From: Wenyingzhuangia sp. 2_MG-2023
GTDB lineage: Bacteria > Bacteroidota > Bacteroidia > Flavobacteriales > Flavobacteriaceae
DNA length: 54,829 bases
Direction: 5' to 3'
NCBI RefSeq assembly: GCF_030548295.1
Contig: NZ_JAUOSB010000017.1
Span: forward strand, 1-54,829
Below the pieces are notes generated by a model that saw only the letters and a program-made list of their open reading frames with translations, was not told the origin of the DNA and ran no database searches. Positions 33,815 through 42,672 of the stretch are shown here, piece by piece; position 1 is the stretch's first letter; the number at the start of each line of letters is the position of its first letter. The position numbers and the translations under genes were made by a program.

Positions 33815-35377
33815 TTATTTGGCTACATTCACAGCTCTTGTCTCACGGATTACCGTAATTTTTACTTGACCTGGATACGTCATTTCTGTTTGAATTTTTT
33901 GAGAGATGTTGAATGACAAATCTACTGCTGCTTCATCAGAAACTTTTTCGCTTTCTACCAAAACTCTTAATTCACGTCCTGCTTGAATTGCATATGCTTT
34001 TTGAACTCCTTTAAAACCAAAAGCCAAATCTTCTAAATCTTTCAAACGTTGAATATATGAATCCAATACTTGACGTCTTGCTCCTGGTCTTGCCCCAGAA
34101 ATAGCATCACAAACTTGCACAATAGGTGCAATCATTGTTTTCATTTCTATTTCGTCGTGGTGTGCTCCAATAGCATTACACACATCTGGTTTTTCTCCAT
34201 ATTTCTCAGCCCACTGCATTCCTAAAATAGCGTGAGGCAATTCGCTTTCTGTATCTGGTACTTTTCCAATATCATGTAACAAACCAGCTCTCTTAGCCGT
34301 TTTCACATTCAATCCTAATTCTGCAGCCATCAATCCACACAAATTGGCAACTTCTCTAGAGTGTTGTAACAAGTTTTGTCCGTAAGAAGAACGGAACTTC
34401 ATACGTCCAATTGTTTTGATCAATTCTGGATGCAATCCATGAATTCCCAAATCTATAACTGTACGCTTACCAACCTCAATAATTTCTTGATTGATTTGTT
34501 TCTCTGTCTTTTCTACAACTTCTTCAATTCTTGCTGGGTGAATACGACCATCTGTTACTAATTTGTGTAAAGACAAACGAGCAATTTCTCTACGAACAGG
34601 ATCAAAACAAGATAAAATAATAGCTTCTGGAGTATCATCTACAATAATTTCAACTCCTGTAGCAGCCTCAATCGCTCTAATATTTCTTCCTTCACGACCA
34701 ATGATACGACCTTTTACATCGTCAGATTCAATATTAAACACAGACACACAGTTTTCTATAGATTGCTCTACTCCTACTCTTTGAATGGTGTTTAAAATAA
34801 CCTTTCTAGCATCTTGTTCTGCTGTCAATTTAGCTTCTTCTAATGTATCACGAATATACCCCATGGCATCCGTTTTAGCTTCTGCTTTTAAAGAATCTAT
34901 CAACTGAACCTTTGCATCATCCGCAGACAAACCAGAAATAGACTCTAACATGTCTACCTGTTTTTTGTGCATTTTGTCAAGTTCAGACTGTTTCTTTTCT
35001 AAAATTTCTAAACGATAGGTATAATCTGCTTCTTTTTCTTCCAAAGATTTTGACAACTTTCGTTCTTTTTCAATCTCTTTGTTCAACTGAGTCTCTTTAT
35101 CTTTGACTCTTTTTTCAGCATCCGATATTTTTTTATCTCTTGCCAAAATCACTTTCTCGTGTTCTGCTTTTAGCTCAATAAATTTCTCTTTTGCTTGTAA
35201 TATTTTGTCCTTTTTTAAGGCTTCTGCAGTAAGTTTAGCTTCTTTTATGATAGAGTTAGACTCTTTTTCAACGTCTTTCAATATTTTTGAAGCTTTGAAC
35301 TTCTCCAATATTTTAGCCAAAATATAGCCTAATAAAATTGCTCCTGCAGCAATCAGTATAATTGTAGTGTTATTCAT
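33815..35377 (-). CDS. rny: Ribonuclease Y
   Basis: Membrane-anchored endoribonuclease that starts mRNA decay. From the ATG at 35377 it is 520 residues, the usual family length; the longer frame to 35446 would run into the terminator of the preceding ncRNA. It has an N-terminal helix ([21 protein letters not shown]), a long coiled coil (about 30-190), a KH domain ([19 protein letters not shown]) and an HD domain ([10 protein letters not shown] with later AHHDE). Confidence 0.96.
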   Translation of the reverse strand: MNNTTIILIAAGAILLGYILAKILEKFKASKILKDVEKESNSIIKEAKLTAEALKKDKILQAKEKFIELKAEHEKVILARDKKISDAEKRVKDKETQLNKEIEKERKLSKSLEEKEADYTYRLEILEKKQSELDKMHKKQVDMLESISGLSADDAKVQLIDSLKAEAKTDAMGYIRDTLEEAKLTAEQDARKVILNTIQRVGVEQSIENCVSVFNIESDDVKGRIIGREGRNIRAIEAATGVEIIVDDTPEAIILSCFDPVRREIARLSLHKLVTDGRIHPARIEEVVEKTEKQINQEIIEVGKRTVIDLGIHGLHPELIKTIGRMKFRSSYGQNLLQHSREVANLCGLMAAELGLNVKTAKRAGLLHDIGKVPDTESELPHAILGMQWAEKYGEKPDVCNAIGAHHDEIEMKTMIAPIVQVCDAISGARPGARRQVLDSYIQRLKDLEDLAFGFKGVQKAYAIQAGRELRVLVESEKVSDEAAVDLSFNISQKIQTEMTYPGQVKITVIRETRAVNVAK

Positions 35378-35401
35378 TAGTATTGATAAAATTTGATATA
35401 T

Positions 35402-35420
35402 AAAAAAACCTACTAAGGTT
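35402..35420 (-). terminator. Intrinsic terminator of the 6S-like RNA
   Basis: On the minus strand: AACCT, TAGT, AGGTT, then seven T residues. It lies 25 bases before the RNase Y ATG and ends the preceding non-coding transcript. Confidence 0.72.
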
Positions 35421-35550
35421 AGTTTTATAAACTCCAAAAAAAACATTTTTTAGGACTAACAGTGTGATCAAGTATCTGTTCTAAGACAGCTCGCTTTAGC
35501 ACACTAGACTTATCCTTTTTAAAGATATAGTGTTGAGTTTATCAAACGAA
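35405..35550 (-). ncRNA. ssrS: Probable 6S RNA (6S-Flavo type)
   Basis: 6S RNA mimics an open promoter and sequesters RNA polymerase. Between zapA and rny the minus strand has a non-coding stretch whose ends pair perfectly over eight bases (ATAAACTC at 35542-35535 with GAGTTTAT at 35434-35427), a span of 116 bases. Inside are further stems: ACACTA with TAGTGT, CTGT with ACAG, and AGTGTG with CACACT. A terminator follows. Size, single-rod layout and the place next to zapA (also the 6S neighbour in E. coli) support the call; it was not tested with a covariance model. The 5' end is approximate. Confidence 0.62.
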
Positions 35551-35591
35551 AACCAAAGTAGGCAGTGTTTTTATTTCTATGTAAAGAACTT

Positions 35592-35888
35592 CTAAGTATC
35601 TAAATACGACTCTAATTTAGCATTTAATTTTGATATTTTAGTCATCATTGCTTCATTTTCTTCCTGTTTGATTACTTTATTTACTTCTATAAAAGAAGCA
35701 AATTGCAACGCACACATCGCCAACACATCTTGTTTATCGTTTACTGCATAATTACTTTCGTAATCTGAAATCAACTTATTGATGTTATTTGCAGCTGCTC
35801 TTACCCCTTGTTCTTCTTCTGTAGATTTTACAGAAACAGGGTAATTTCTCCCTCCAATAACAACATTAATTTTATATGTATCAGCCAT
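35592..35888 (-). CDS. zapA: Cell division protein ZapA
   Basis: Small FtsZ-ring stabilising protein of 98 residues: YKINVVIGGRNYPVSV (beta strand and turn), VRAAANNINKLISDYE and a C-terminal coiled coil. Family length is normal. It lies 7 bases after a coiled-coil gene and before the 6S-like RNA. Confidence 0.92.
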   Translation of the reverse strand: MADTYKINVVIGGRNYPVSVKSTEEEQGVRAAANNINKLISDYESNYAVNDKQDVLAMCALQFASFIEVNKVIKQEENEAMMTKISKLNAKLESYLDT

Positions 35889-35895
35889 AAAGAAC

Positions 35896-36186
35896 CTATG
35901 TATTTAATTCTTTAATACAATGATCTATTTCTGCAATTAAAAAATCAATTTTAGCCCTCGTATCTCTCTTATATCCTTCACTGCCTTCTAATGTTTTAGC
36001 AATTTTTAACGTTTGGAGCTGTTCATGATAAAAAGAAATTTCATCTTTTTGCGATTTGTTTTCTTGTTGTAACAAGAAATTTCTATTCGCCAAAATATCA
36101 TTCTCCTTTTGTAAAAACTCATAACGTTCAAGAAGCTTTTCAATATTAGCCTCTAAACTGGCTATCATTTTTTGTTCACTTCCCAT
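35896..36186 (-). CDS. Coiled-coil protein upstream of zapA, ZapB-like in form
   Basis: Protein of 96 residues that is almost wholly coiled coil (SLEANIEKLLERYEFLQKEN and following heptads). The ATG at 36186 is preferred over 36195 because the -7 element at 36213-36220 puts transcription start near 36206. It probably works with ZapA in cell division; a ZapB-like role is inferred from position and form only. Confidence 0.82.
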   Translation of the reverse strand: MGSEQKMIASLEANIEKLLERYEFLQKENDILANRNFLLQQENKSQKDEISFYHEQLQTLKIAKTLEGSEGYKRDTRAKIDFLIAEIDHCIKELNT

Positions 36187-36212
36187 AATTACCATCGCTA
36201 AAACAATACTTA

Positions 36213-36242
36213 CAAAAATAGCATTGTTATTTTTAAATGCAA
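36213..36242 (-). promoter_or_regulatory. Promoter of the coiled-coil gene-zapA operon
   Basis: On the minus strand, TTG at 36242-36240 and TATTTTTG at 36220-36213 are 19 bases apart, a full match to the Bacteroidota -33/-7 pattern. Confidence 0.65.
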
Positions 36243-36321
36243 TTTTTTGAGCCTCTAATTATTAAATTCATTATTAAGTTTGTTTATCAGACTTTTATAG
36301 GTTCGTTTTTAAGATATTGTA

Positions 36322-36329
36322 TATTTTTG
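36322..36329 (+). promoter_or_regulatory. TAnnTTTG -7 element for the M23 peptidase gene
   Basis: TATTTTTG at the start of the longest open frame; transcription would start near 36335, which makes the first TTG (36317) untranslated and supports the TTG at 36353 as the start. Confidence 0.5.
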
Positions 36330-36352
36330 TAAGCCTATTAAATTCTATTTTC

Positions 36353-38038
36353 TTGAAAAAATCAATCATTTTCTTACTTTTCATCAATATTTGCTCCTCT
36401 TTTGCGCAAAAAAACTATCCTCAAAATCAATTTAGAAATCCTTTGGACATTCCTATTGTTCTTGCAGGGACATTTGGAGAATTAAGAACCAATCATTTTC
36501 ATTCAGGAATTGACATCAAAACAAATGGAGTTTCGGGTAAAAAAGTATATGCAGCCCATCAGGGTTATGTTTCTAGAATTAAAATTTCTTTGTGGGGTTA
36601 TGGAAAAGCAATTTATGTAACCCACCCTAATGGTTACACCACCGTATATGCGCATTTGAAAAAATTTAGTGATAAGATTGAAAATTATATCAAAGCAAAA
36701 CAATACCAAAAAAAATCGTTTGAAATTCAACTCTTTCCAGGAAAGGGAGAACTGCCAATTGAAACAGATGAAATAATAGCCTATTCTGGAAACACAGGAG
36801 GCTCTACAGCTCCACATTTGCATTTTGAAATTAGAGATACTAAAACAGAAAAAATCATCAACCCTCTACTTTTTGGTTACGATGTAAAAGACAACATACA
36901 TCCAACGGTTTTAGGTTTGAGAATAAGCCCTTTGGGTAAAAAATCAGCCATCAATAATTTGCCTGTAGCACAAGAAATTCCTTTGACAAAAATCAATGCT
37001 AAAACCTACGTATCTAAAACCATAAAAGCTACAGGGAAAATTGGAATTTCCATAAGAACACATGATTTACTCAACTACGCACCTAATAAAAATGGAGTTT
37101 ACAGCATTGAAACTTATGTGAACGATACACTAAAATACCATCATGATTTAGAAACATTTTCTTTTGATGAAAGCAAATACATCAATTTGTTGATTGATTA
37201 TGCTTACTATGCTACAAAGTCTAGAAAATTTCAGAAAACATATGTTGAACCTTTTAACAAATTGTCTATTTATAAAAACACTGTTAAGAAAGGGTATCTC
37301 AACATTTCAGATCAAAAACAATACACTGTACTCATCAAAATAAGCGACTTTGCCAAAAATGTGACAACAGTAAAAATTCCAATCCAAAGAGACTCTATCA
37401 TCACTCCTGTTTTAAAAGAAGCAACTAAAACACCTTATTACATTCCCACAAATCAGTATTGTGTGTTTAAAAACAAAAACGTGGAATTACGATTTCCAAA
37501 AGCTACTTTTTACGAAAACATGTATTTAGATTTTAATGTAGAAGACGATCATATTCACGTTCACAAACCAACACTTCCTTTGTCTAAAAACTATACCATT
37601 GCCTATTTTATGGACAGTATTAGTCCTAAACAACAAAAACATGCTTATTTAGCTCTTAAATATAGAAACAATTACAATTATGTTTCCAGCGATAAGAAAG
37701 GCAATAAGCTGTATGCAAACACAAAAAGTCTGGGTGATTTTACTGTAAAATATGATAGTATAGCACCAAAAATTGAACATTTAAGTTTTTATAAAAATCA
37801 AAATTTAGCAAACCATAAAAGTATTAGTGTTGTAATTAAGGATTTGCAAACCGACATCAAAAGCTATTATGCAACCATAGACAATGAATGGATTTTGATG
37901 GAGTACGAACCTAAAAAAAATCTCCTTACTTTTGACTTAAATGACCTGAAAACCCAAAATAAAAAACATATATTTCAGCTAAAGATTGAAGACCTTCTAG
38001 GGAATACAAATTCTTTAACGATTGATTTTACAAAATAA
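36353..38038 (+). CDS. M23 family metallopeptidase
   Basis: Secreted zinc peptidase of the lysostaphin/LytM type, 561 residues from the TTG at 36353. The signal peptide is LKKSIIFLLFINICSSFAQ. The M23 domain lies in the first 190 residues: GTFGELRTNHFHSGIDIK gives the H and D zinc ligands and PHLHFEIRDT the HxH motif. The remainder has beta-rich Ig-like repeats. It probably cuts peptidoglycan cross-links. It is followed after 9 bases by a TonB-dependent receptor, a pair common in Flavobacteriaceae. Confidence 0.9.
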   Translation: MKKSIIFLLFINICSSFAQKNYPQNQFRNPLDIPIVLAGTFGELRTNHFHSGIDIKTNGVSGKKVYAAHQGYVSRIKISLWGYGKAIYVTHPNGYTTVYAHLKKFSDKIENYIKAKQYQKKSFEIQLFPGKGELPIETDEIIAYSGNTGGSTAPHLHFEIRDTKTEKIINPLLFGYDVKDNIHPTVLGLRISPLGKKSAINNLPVAQEIPLTKINAKTYVSKTIKATGKIGISIRTHDLLNYAPNKNGVYSIETYVNDTLKYHHDLETFSFDESKYINLLIDYAYYATKSRKFQKTYVEPFNKLSIYKNTVKKGYLNISDQKQYTVLIKISDFAKNVTTVKIPIQRDSIITPVLKEATKTPYYIPTNQYCVFKNKNVELRFPKATFYENMYLDFNVEDDHIHVHKPTLPLSKNYTIAYFMDSISPKQQKHAYLALKYRNNYNYVSSDKKGNKLYANTKSLGDFTVKYDSIAPKIEHLSFYKNQNLANHKSISVVIKDLQTDIKSYYATIDNEWILMEYEPKKNLLTFDLNDLKTQNKKHIFQLKIEDLLGNTNSLTIDFTK

Positions 38039-38047
38039 ACCTTTCTA

Positions 38048-40516
38048 TTGAAAACACTTATCTATCTCTTTAGCTTTTTACACTGCCTGATTGTTTTTTC
38101 TCAAAAAACATACTTAAAAGGTAAGGTTACCAATAAGGACAAAGAACCTATTGTAGGTGTGAGCATTAGCTACTTAGAAAAAGGGACTGTTACCAATAAA
38201 GACGGAAATTATCTTTTGGAAATTCCTGAAAATGAAAAAATTCTTGTAAAATTCTCTTATTTAGGCTACGGATCTGTGATCAAATCTATCAAAGGACGAA
38301 AAAACAAAACCATCAACTATTCTCCAATTTTGCAAGTACAAACAGAAGAGATAGAAACAGTTACGCTTAAAAGTTATCAAGCTGCACAAGAAGGTTTGGT
38401 AAAAATGAAAGCAGAAAAATACAAACGAATTCCGGGTGCCAATGCAGGAATAGAAAACCTGTTAATGACACAACCTGGAGTAAACAACAGCAACGAATTG
38501 AGCACACAATACAGCGTGCGTGGTGGTAATTTTGATGAAAACTTGGTTTATGTAAATGGAATTGAAATTTACAGACCTTTTCTGATTCGTTCTGGACAAC
38601 AAGAAGGGTTGAGCTTTTTAAACACAGACATGACGGAAAATATCAATTTTTCTGCTGGGGGATTTGAAGCCAAGTATGGAGATAGGCTTTCTTCCGTTTT
38701 AAACATTCACTACAAAAAACCTACTCAAGAGCAAACAACTTTTAACGCTAGTTTGTTGGGAGCAAGTTTAACGTATGAAAATCTTTTTCTCAACAAAAAA
38801 TTATCTACATTGATTGGAGCCCGTTATCGAAACAATCAACTGTTGGTAAACTCTAAAGACACACAAACCAATTTCAAACCGATATTTGCAGACATTCAAT
38901 CTTATCTTTCATATCAAATCAATACCAAAAGTAGTTTAGATTTTTTAGGAAATATTTCTGTCAACAACTATAATTTCACACCTATTTCTAGAGTCACCAA
39001 ATTTGGAGGATTGGTACAACCTAGAGAGTTGACTGTTTTTTATGAAGGGAACGAACAAGATGATTTTAAAACTTATTTTGGAGCTTTGAGCTACAAATAC
39101 AAAATCAATCCAAAAACTTCTTTAGACCTTACCACTTCTATGTTCAACACACAAGAACAAGAATATTACGATATTTTTGGAGCGTATAGCATTGCTGAAA
39201 TAGATCCTGTAAGTGGAGAAGATTTGTATGTTTCTGGTGTAGGAAGTGAATTGAATCACGCAAGAAATGATTTGGATATTCTCATTCAAAATATAAAAAT
39301 TTCTGTACAACACCGGGTTAATAAACATCATTTTGATATAGGAGCCAAATTTCAAAAAGAAAATATTCGAGACCGAATCAACCAATGGACAACGGTTGAT
39401 GACAATGGTATTACATTAAGAGCCCCTGATGATAATGTAGAAAACAACCAACCCGAAACTCCATTTGTAGCAGCCATCACCCCCTTTTACAGTGTTAAAA
39501 GTCAGAACGATGCCGATATTTATCGATTTTCTGGATATTTTCAATGGAACAAAAAATGGCACGTAGGAAATCATATCCTTTGGCACCATGTGGGGGTAAG
39601 GACTCAAACCTGGTGGTTAAAAAATAATTTCAATTCTTTCAAATCAGAAACCAAACAAGTCATTAGTCCTAGGTTTAGACTTTCTCTAAAACCAGATTGG
39701 GAAGATACAGACATGGTGTTCCGTTTGGCTGCTGGTTATTACCACCAACCACCATCTTACAAGGAACTGAGAAATCCGCAAGGGAATTTGGTTTACAACC
39801 TAGATGCACAAGAAGCTATTCACTATGTTTTTTCTAACGAATACAGTTTTGAACTATGGAAACGTCCTTTTAAAATGACTTCGGAAATCTATTTCAAACA
39901 ACTAAACAACGTAAACGCTTATAGTTTAGACAATGTTAGAATTCGTTACGACGCCAACAACCAAACACAAGCCTACGCTACAGGATTGGATTTAAGAATG
40001 AGCGGTGAATTTGTTCCAGGAAAAGAAAGCTGGATCAGTTTGGGGTTTCTAAAAACTGAAGAAAACACCAACAACAGAGGCTACATAGCCAGACCTACCG
40101 ATCAACGTTTTAAATTTGCGATGTTGTTTCAAGACTATGTACCTAGTAACCCAAATTTTAAAGTCTATTTAAACTTGGTACTAAACGCTCCACTACCAGG
40201 AGGTTCTCCAATCAATGCAAGTGCAGATTCAAATGCTGCTGTTGATCGATACGATTTTCAAACACGTTTAAGACCTTACCGAAGAGCAGATTTAGGAGCT
40301 TCATATATTGTTGTTGATAAAAGTAAACAATACACTTCTGGATTTTTTAGCCTTTTTAAAGAATTGGATTTAGGTGTAGAGCTTTTCAATATTTTTGACA
40401 TACAAAATACCACAACCAATACTTGGATTTACGATGTAGACAGCAAACGTTACAACAGTGTACCCAATATTTTAACAGGGAGAATTTTAAACTTTAAACT
40501 AGGAATGGTCTTTTAA
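38048..40516 (+). CDS. TonB-dependent receptor with carboxypeptidase-like N-terminus
   Basis: Outer-membrane receptor of 822 residues. It starts with TTG; no ATG fits. Signal peptide ends FSQ, followed by a CarboxypepD_reg-like domain (LKGKVTNKDKEPIVGVSISY), a plug (GIENLLMTQPGVNNSNELSTQYSVRGGN) and a barrel ending FKLGMVF. No SusD partner is adjacent, so it is a classical receptor rather than SusC. The substrate is unknown; it is probably co-transcribed with the M23 peptidase. Confidence 0.9.
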   Translation: MKTLIYLFSFLHCLIVFSQKTYLKGKVTNKDKEPIVGVSISYLEKGTVTNKDGNYLLEIPENEKILVKFSYLGYGSVIKSIKGRKNKTINYSPILQVQTEEIETVTLKSYQAAQEGLVKMKAEKYKRIPGANAGIENLLMTQPGVNNSNELSTQYSVRGGNFDENLVYVNGIEIYRPFLIRSGQQEGLSFLNTDMTENINFSAGGFEAKYGDRLSSVLNIHYKKPTQEQTTFNASLLGASLTYENLFLNKKLSTLIGARYRNNQLLVNSKDTQTNFKPIFADIQSYLSYQINTKSSLDFLGNISVNNYNFTPISRVTKFGGLVQPRELTVFYEGNEQDDFKTYFGALSYKYKINPKTSLDLTTSMFNTQEQEYYDIFGAYSIAEIDPVSGEDLYVSGVGSELNHARNDLDILIQNIKISVQHRVNKHHFDIGAKFQKENIRDRINQWTTVDDNGITLRAPDDNVENNQPETPFVAAITPFYSVKSQNDADIYRFSGYFQWNKKWHVGNHILWHHVGVRTQTWWLKNNFNSFKSETKQVISPRFRLSLKPDWEDTDMVFRLAAGYYHQPPSYKELRNPQGNLVYNLDAQEAIHYVFSNEYSFELWKRPFKMTSEIYFKQLNNVNAYSLDNVRIRYDANNQTQAYATGLDLRMSGEFVPGKESWISLGFLKTEENTNNRGYIARPTDQRFKFAMLFQDYVPSNPNFKVYLNLVLNAPLPGGSPINASADSNAAVDRYDFQTRLRPYRRADLGASYIVVDKSKQYTSGFFSLFKELDLGVELFNIFDIQNTTTNTWIYDVDSKRYNSVPNILTGRILNFKLGMVF

Positions 40517-40797
40517 TAGCAACTGTACTTCGCTACTTTTTATCAACCATTTATCTTTCTAAAAAACGAATTGTTTTGCCTTTCTTGTTTCTTAAAACAC
40601 TAGTCTCCTATTCTATATTATTTTTCCTAAAAAAATAATCTTCAAAAAAGTGACAGAGAGTAAACCTCTAGCAATTACACGTTTTAAAAAAAATAAATGT
40701 TTCATGTAAGACATTTGTTACAGGCTAAAAATCATTTGTTTTTAACTAGCTCAGTCTAAATTAAGACATTTACTCTAGTTAAATAACATATCAATTC
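40517..40797. other. Upstream region of the sulfatase cluster
   Basis: About 281 AT-rich bases with no gene. Two near-copies of ACATTTGTT (about 40713 and 40734) occur shortly before the first sulfatase and could be an operator; no exact -7 element was found. Confidence 0.4.
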
Positions 40798-42609
40798 ATG
40801 AAACATTTCTATTACATTTTAGCTTTACTTTTCTTTTCCATAAGTTGTACAAATGCTACAACAAACAAAAAAAACAAACCAAACGTAATATTGGTAATGA
40901 CAGACGATCAAGGTTACGGAGATGTTGGTGCTTTGGGAAATCAAATCATCAAAACACCTAATATTGACTCTTTTTACAAAGAAAGCGTTCATTTAACAGA
41001 TTTTCATGTTGGACCTACTTGTGCTCCAACACGTTCTGCTTTAATGACTGGAAGGTACGCTAATAGCGTTGGTGTGTGGCATACCGTTGGAGGTTGGTCT
41101 TTATTAAGGGAAAGAGAAAAAACTTTGGCAGATATGTTTAGTGAGAACGGTTACAAAACTGGAGGATTTGGAAAATGGCACTTGGGTGACAACCATTCTT
41201 TTAGACCCGAAAACAGAGGTTTTCAAGAAACCGTAATGCACGGTGGTGGTGGTGTACAACAAACACCTGACTATTGGGGAAACACATATTTTAACGATAC
41301 TTACTTCAAAAATGGAAAGCCTCAAAAATACGAAGGTTATTGTACTGACATCTTTTTTGGAGAAGCTCTAAATTTTATAAAAGAGCACAAAGATGAGCCG
41401 TTTTTTTGCTACTTAGCTCCCAATGCTCCTCATGGTCCTTACAACGTACCTCCTGAATACTACAATATGTACAAAGACGTTAGCAAAGACAAACTAACGG
41501 ACAAACAAAAAAGATTTTACGGAATGATTACCAATATTGATGATAATTTTGGAAAATTAAGAAAAACTTTAGAAGACTTAAAAATTGCAGACAACACCAT
41601 TTTGATTTTTATGACCGACAATGGTACTGCTGCTGGAGTTGCTTACAAAAACGGAAAAGTATTAGGAAATACTGCCGGAATGAAAGGCCACAAAGGAAGT
41701 CATTACGAAGGTGGACATAGAGTTCCTTTCTTTATTCACTGGAAAAACGGAAAGTTATCCAAAGCAAAAGACATTCAACAATTGACTGCTCAAATAGATA
41801 TCATGCCTACTTTGGCTGAACTGTGTCAAATCAATTTACCCAAAAACCACATGCCTTTAGATGGTAAAAGTATTGTGCCTTTCTTAAAAGATACATCTAA
41901 AAAAGATGATAGAATGGTGGTTACGGATTCTCAACGTATTCAGCATCCTGAAAAGTGGAGAGGTTCTGCTGTTATGCAAAACACATGGAGATTGATCAAC
42001 GGAAAGGAATTATACAACATAGAAAATGACAAAGGTCAAAAAAATGACATAGCAAGTAGTCATCCAGAAAAAGTAGCTGAAATGCGTGTTTTTTATGAAA
42101 AATGGTGGACAAAAGTATCTGCTGATTTTGACAAAGAAGTATACATTAAAGTTGGAATTCCACAAGAAAATCCCGTAACATTAACGGCACATGATGTTCA
42201 TGCACCTAATGGAAATCAACCATGGAACCAAGTATACATCCGAAAAGGAAGCAAAGGTTATGGTTATTGGACTTTGGATATTACCGAAAATGCTAAATAC
42301 AAAGTTTCTTTAAGAAGATATCCTATAGAATCTGGTTTAAAAATCAACACAACAACTCCTGCTATTACAAAACAAGAAGTTCCTGGCTTGGAAGAAAACA
42401 TTCCAGCAGGTGTCAACTTACACTACCAAAAAGCAATCATTCAATTTGGAGACAATTCCGCAGTAGAGACTCGTATTGAAAACAATGCAATGTCTGCTGA
42501 TTTCACCCTTAACTTGGCAAAAGGAAAAACAAATCTAACAGCTAAATTTATAGATGATAAAGGAGAAGAAAATGTAGCATACTACGTTTACATTCAAAAA
42601 CTTAATTAG
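40798..42609 (+). CDS. Sulfatase (S1 formylglycine type), lipoprotein
   Basis: Removes sulfate esters from polysaccharide. Lipobox C17 (FSISC) anchors it. Metal ligands D36-D37 lie in VMTDDQGYGD and the FGly site is C75 in CAPTR. Other family motifs are GKWHLGD and FMTDNGTAAG. It is 603 residues long because of an extra C-terminal beta-sandwich of about 120 residues (GYGYWTLDITENAKYKVSLRRYP). First gene of the cluster. Confidence 0.93.
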   Translation: MKHFYYILALLFFSISCTNATTNKKNKPNVILVMTDDQGYGDVGALGNQIIKTPNIDSFYKESVHLTDFHVGPTCAPTRSALMTGRYANSVGVWHTVGGWSLLREREKTLADMFSENGYKTGGFGKWHLGDNHSFRPENRGFQETVMHGGGGVQQTPDYWGNTYFNDTYFKNGKPQKYEGYCTDIFFGEALNFIKEHKDEPFFCYLAPNAPHGPYNVPPEYYNMYKDVSKDKLTDKQKRFYGMITNIDDNFGKLRKTLEDLKIADNTILIFMTDNGTAAGVAYKNGKVLGNTAGMKGHKGSHYEGGHRVPFFIHWKNGKLSKAKDIQQLTAQIDIMPTLAELCQINLPKNHMPLDGKSIVPFLKDTSKKDDRMVVTDSQRIQHPEKWRGSAVMQNTWRLINGKELYNIENDKGQKNDIASSHPEKVAEMRVFYEKWWTKVSADFDKEVYIKVGIPQENPVTLTAHDVHAPNGNQPWNQVYIRKGSKGYGYWTLDITENAKYKVSLRRYPIESGLKINTTTPAITKQEVPGLEENIPAGVNLHYQKAIIQFGDNSAVETRIENNAMSADFTLNLAKGKTNLTAKFIDDKGEENVAYYVYIQKLN

Positions 42610-42672
42610 AGATTTTATCGCCTTTTGTTATTCCCCATTAAGAACTAAGGTGATTTTTTAAAACAATAGATT

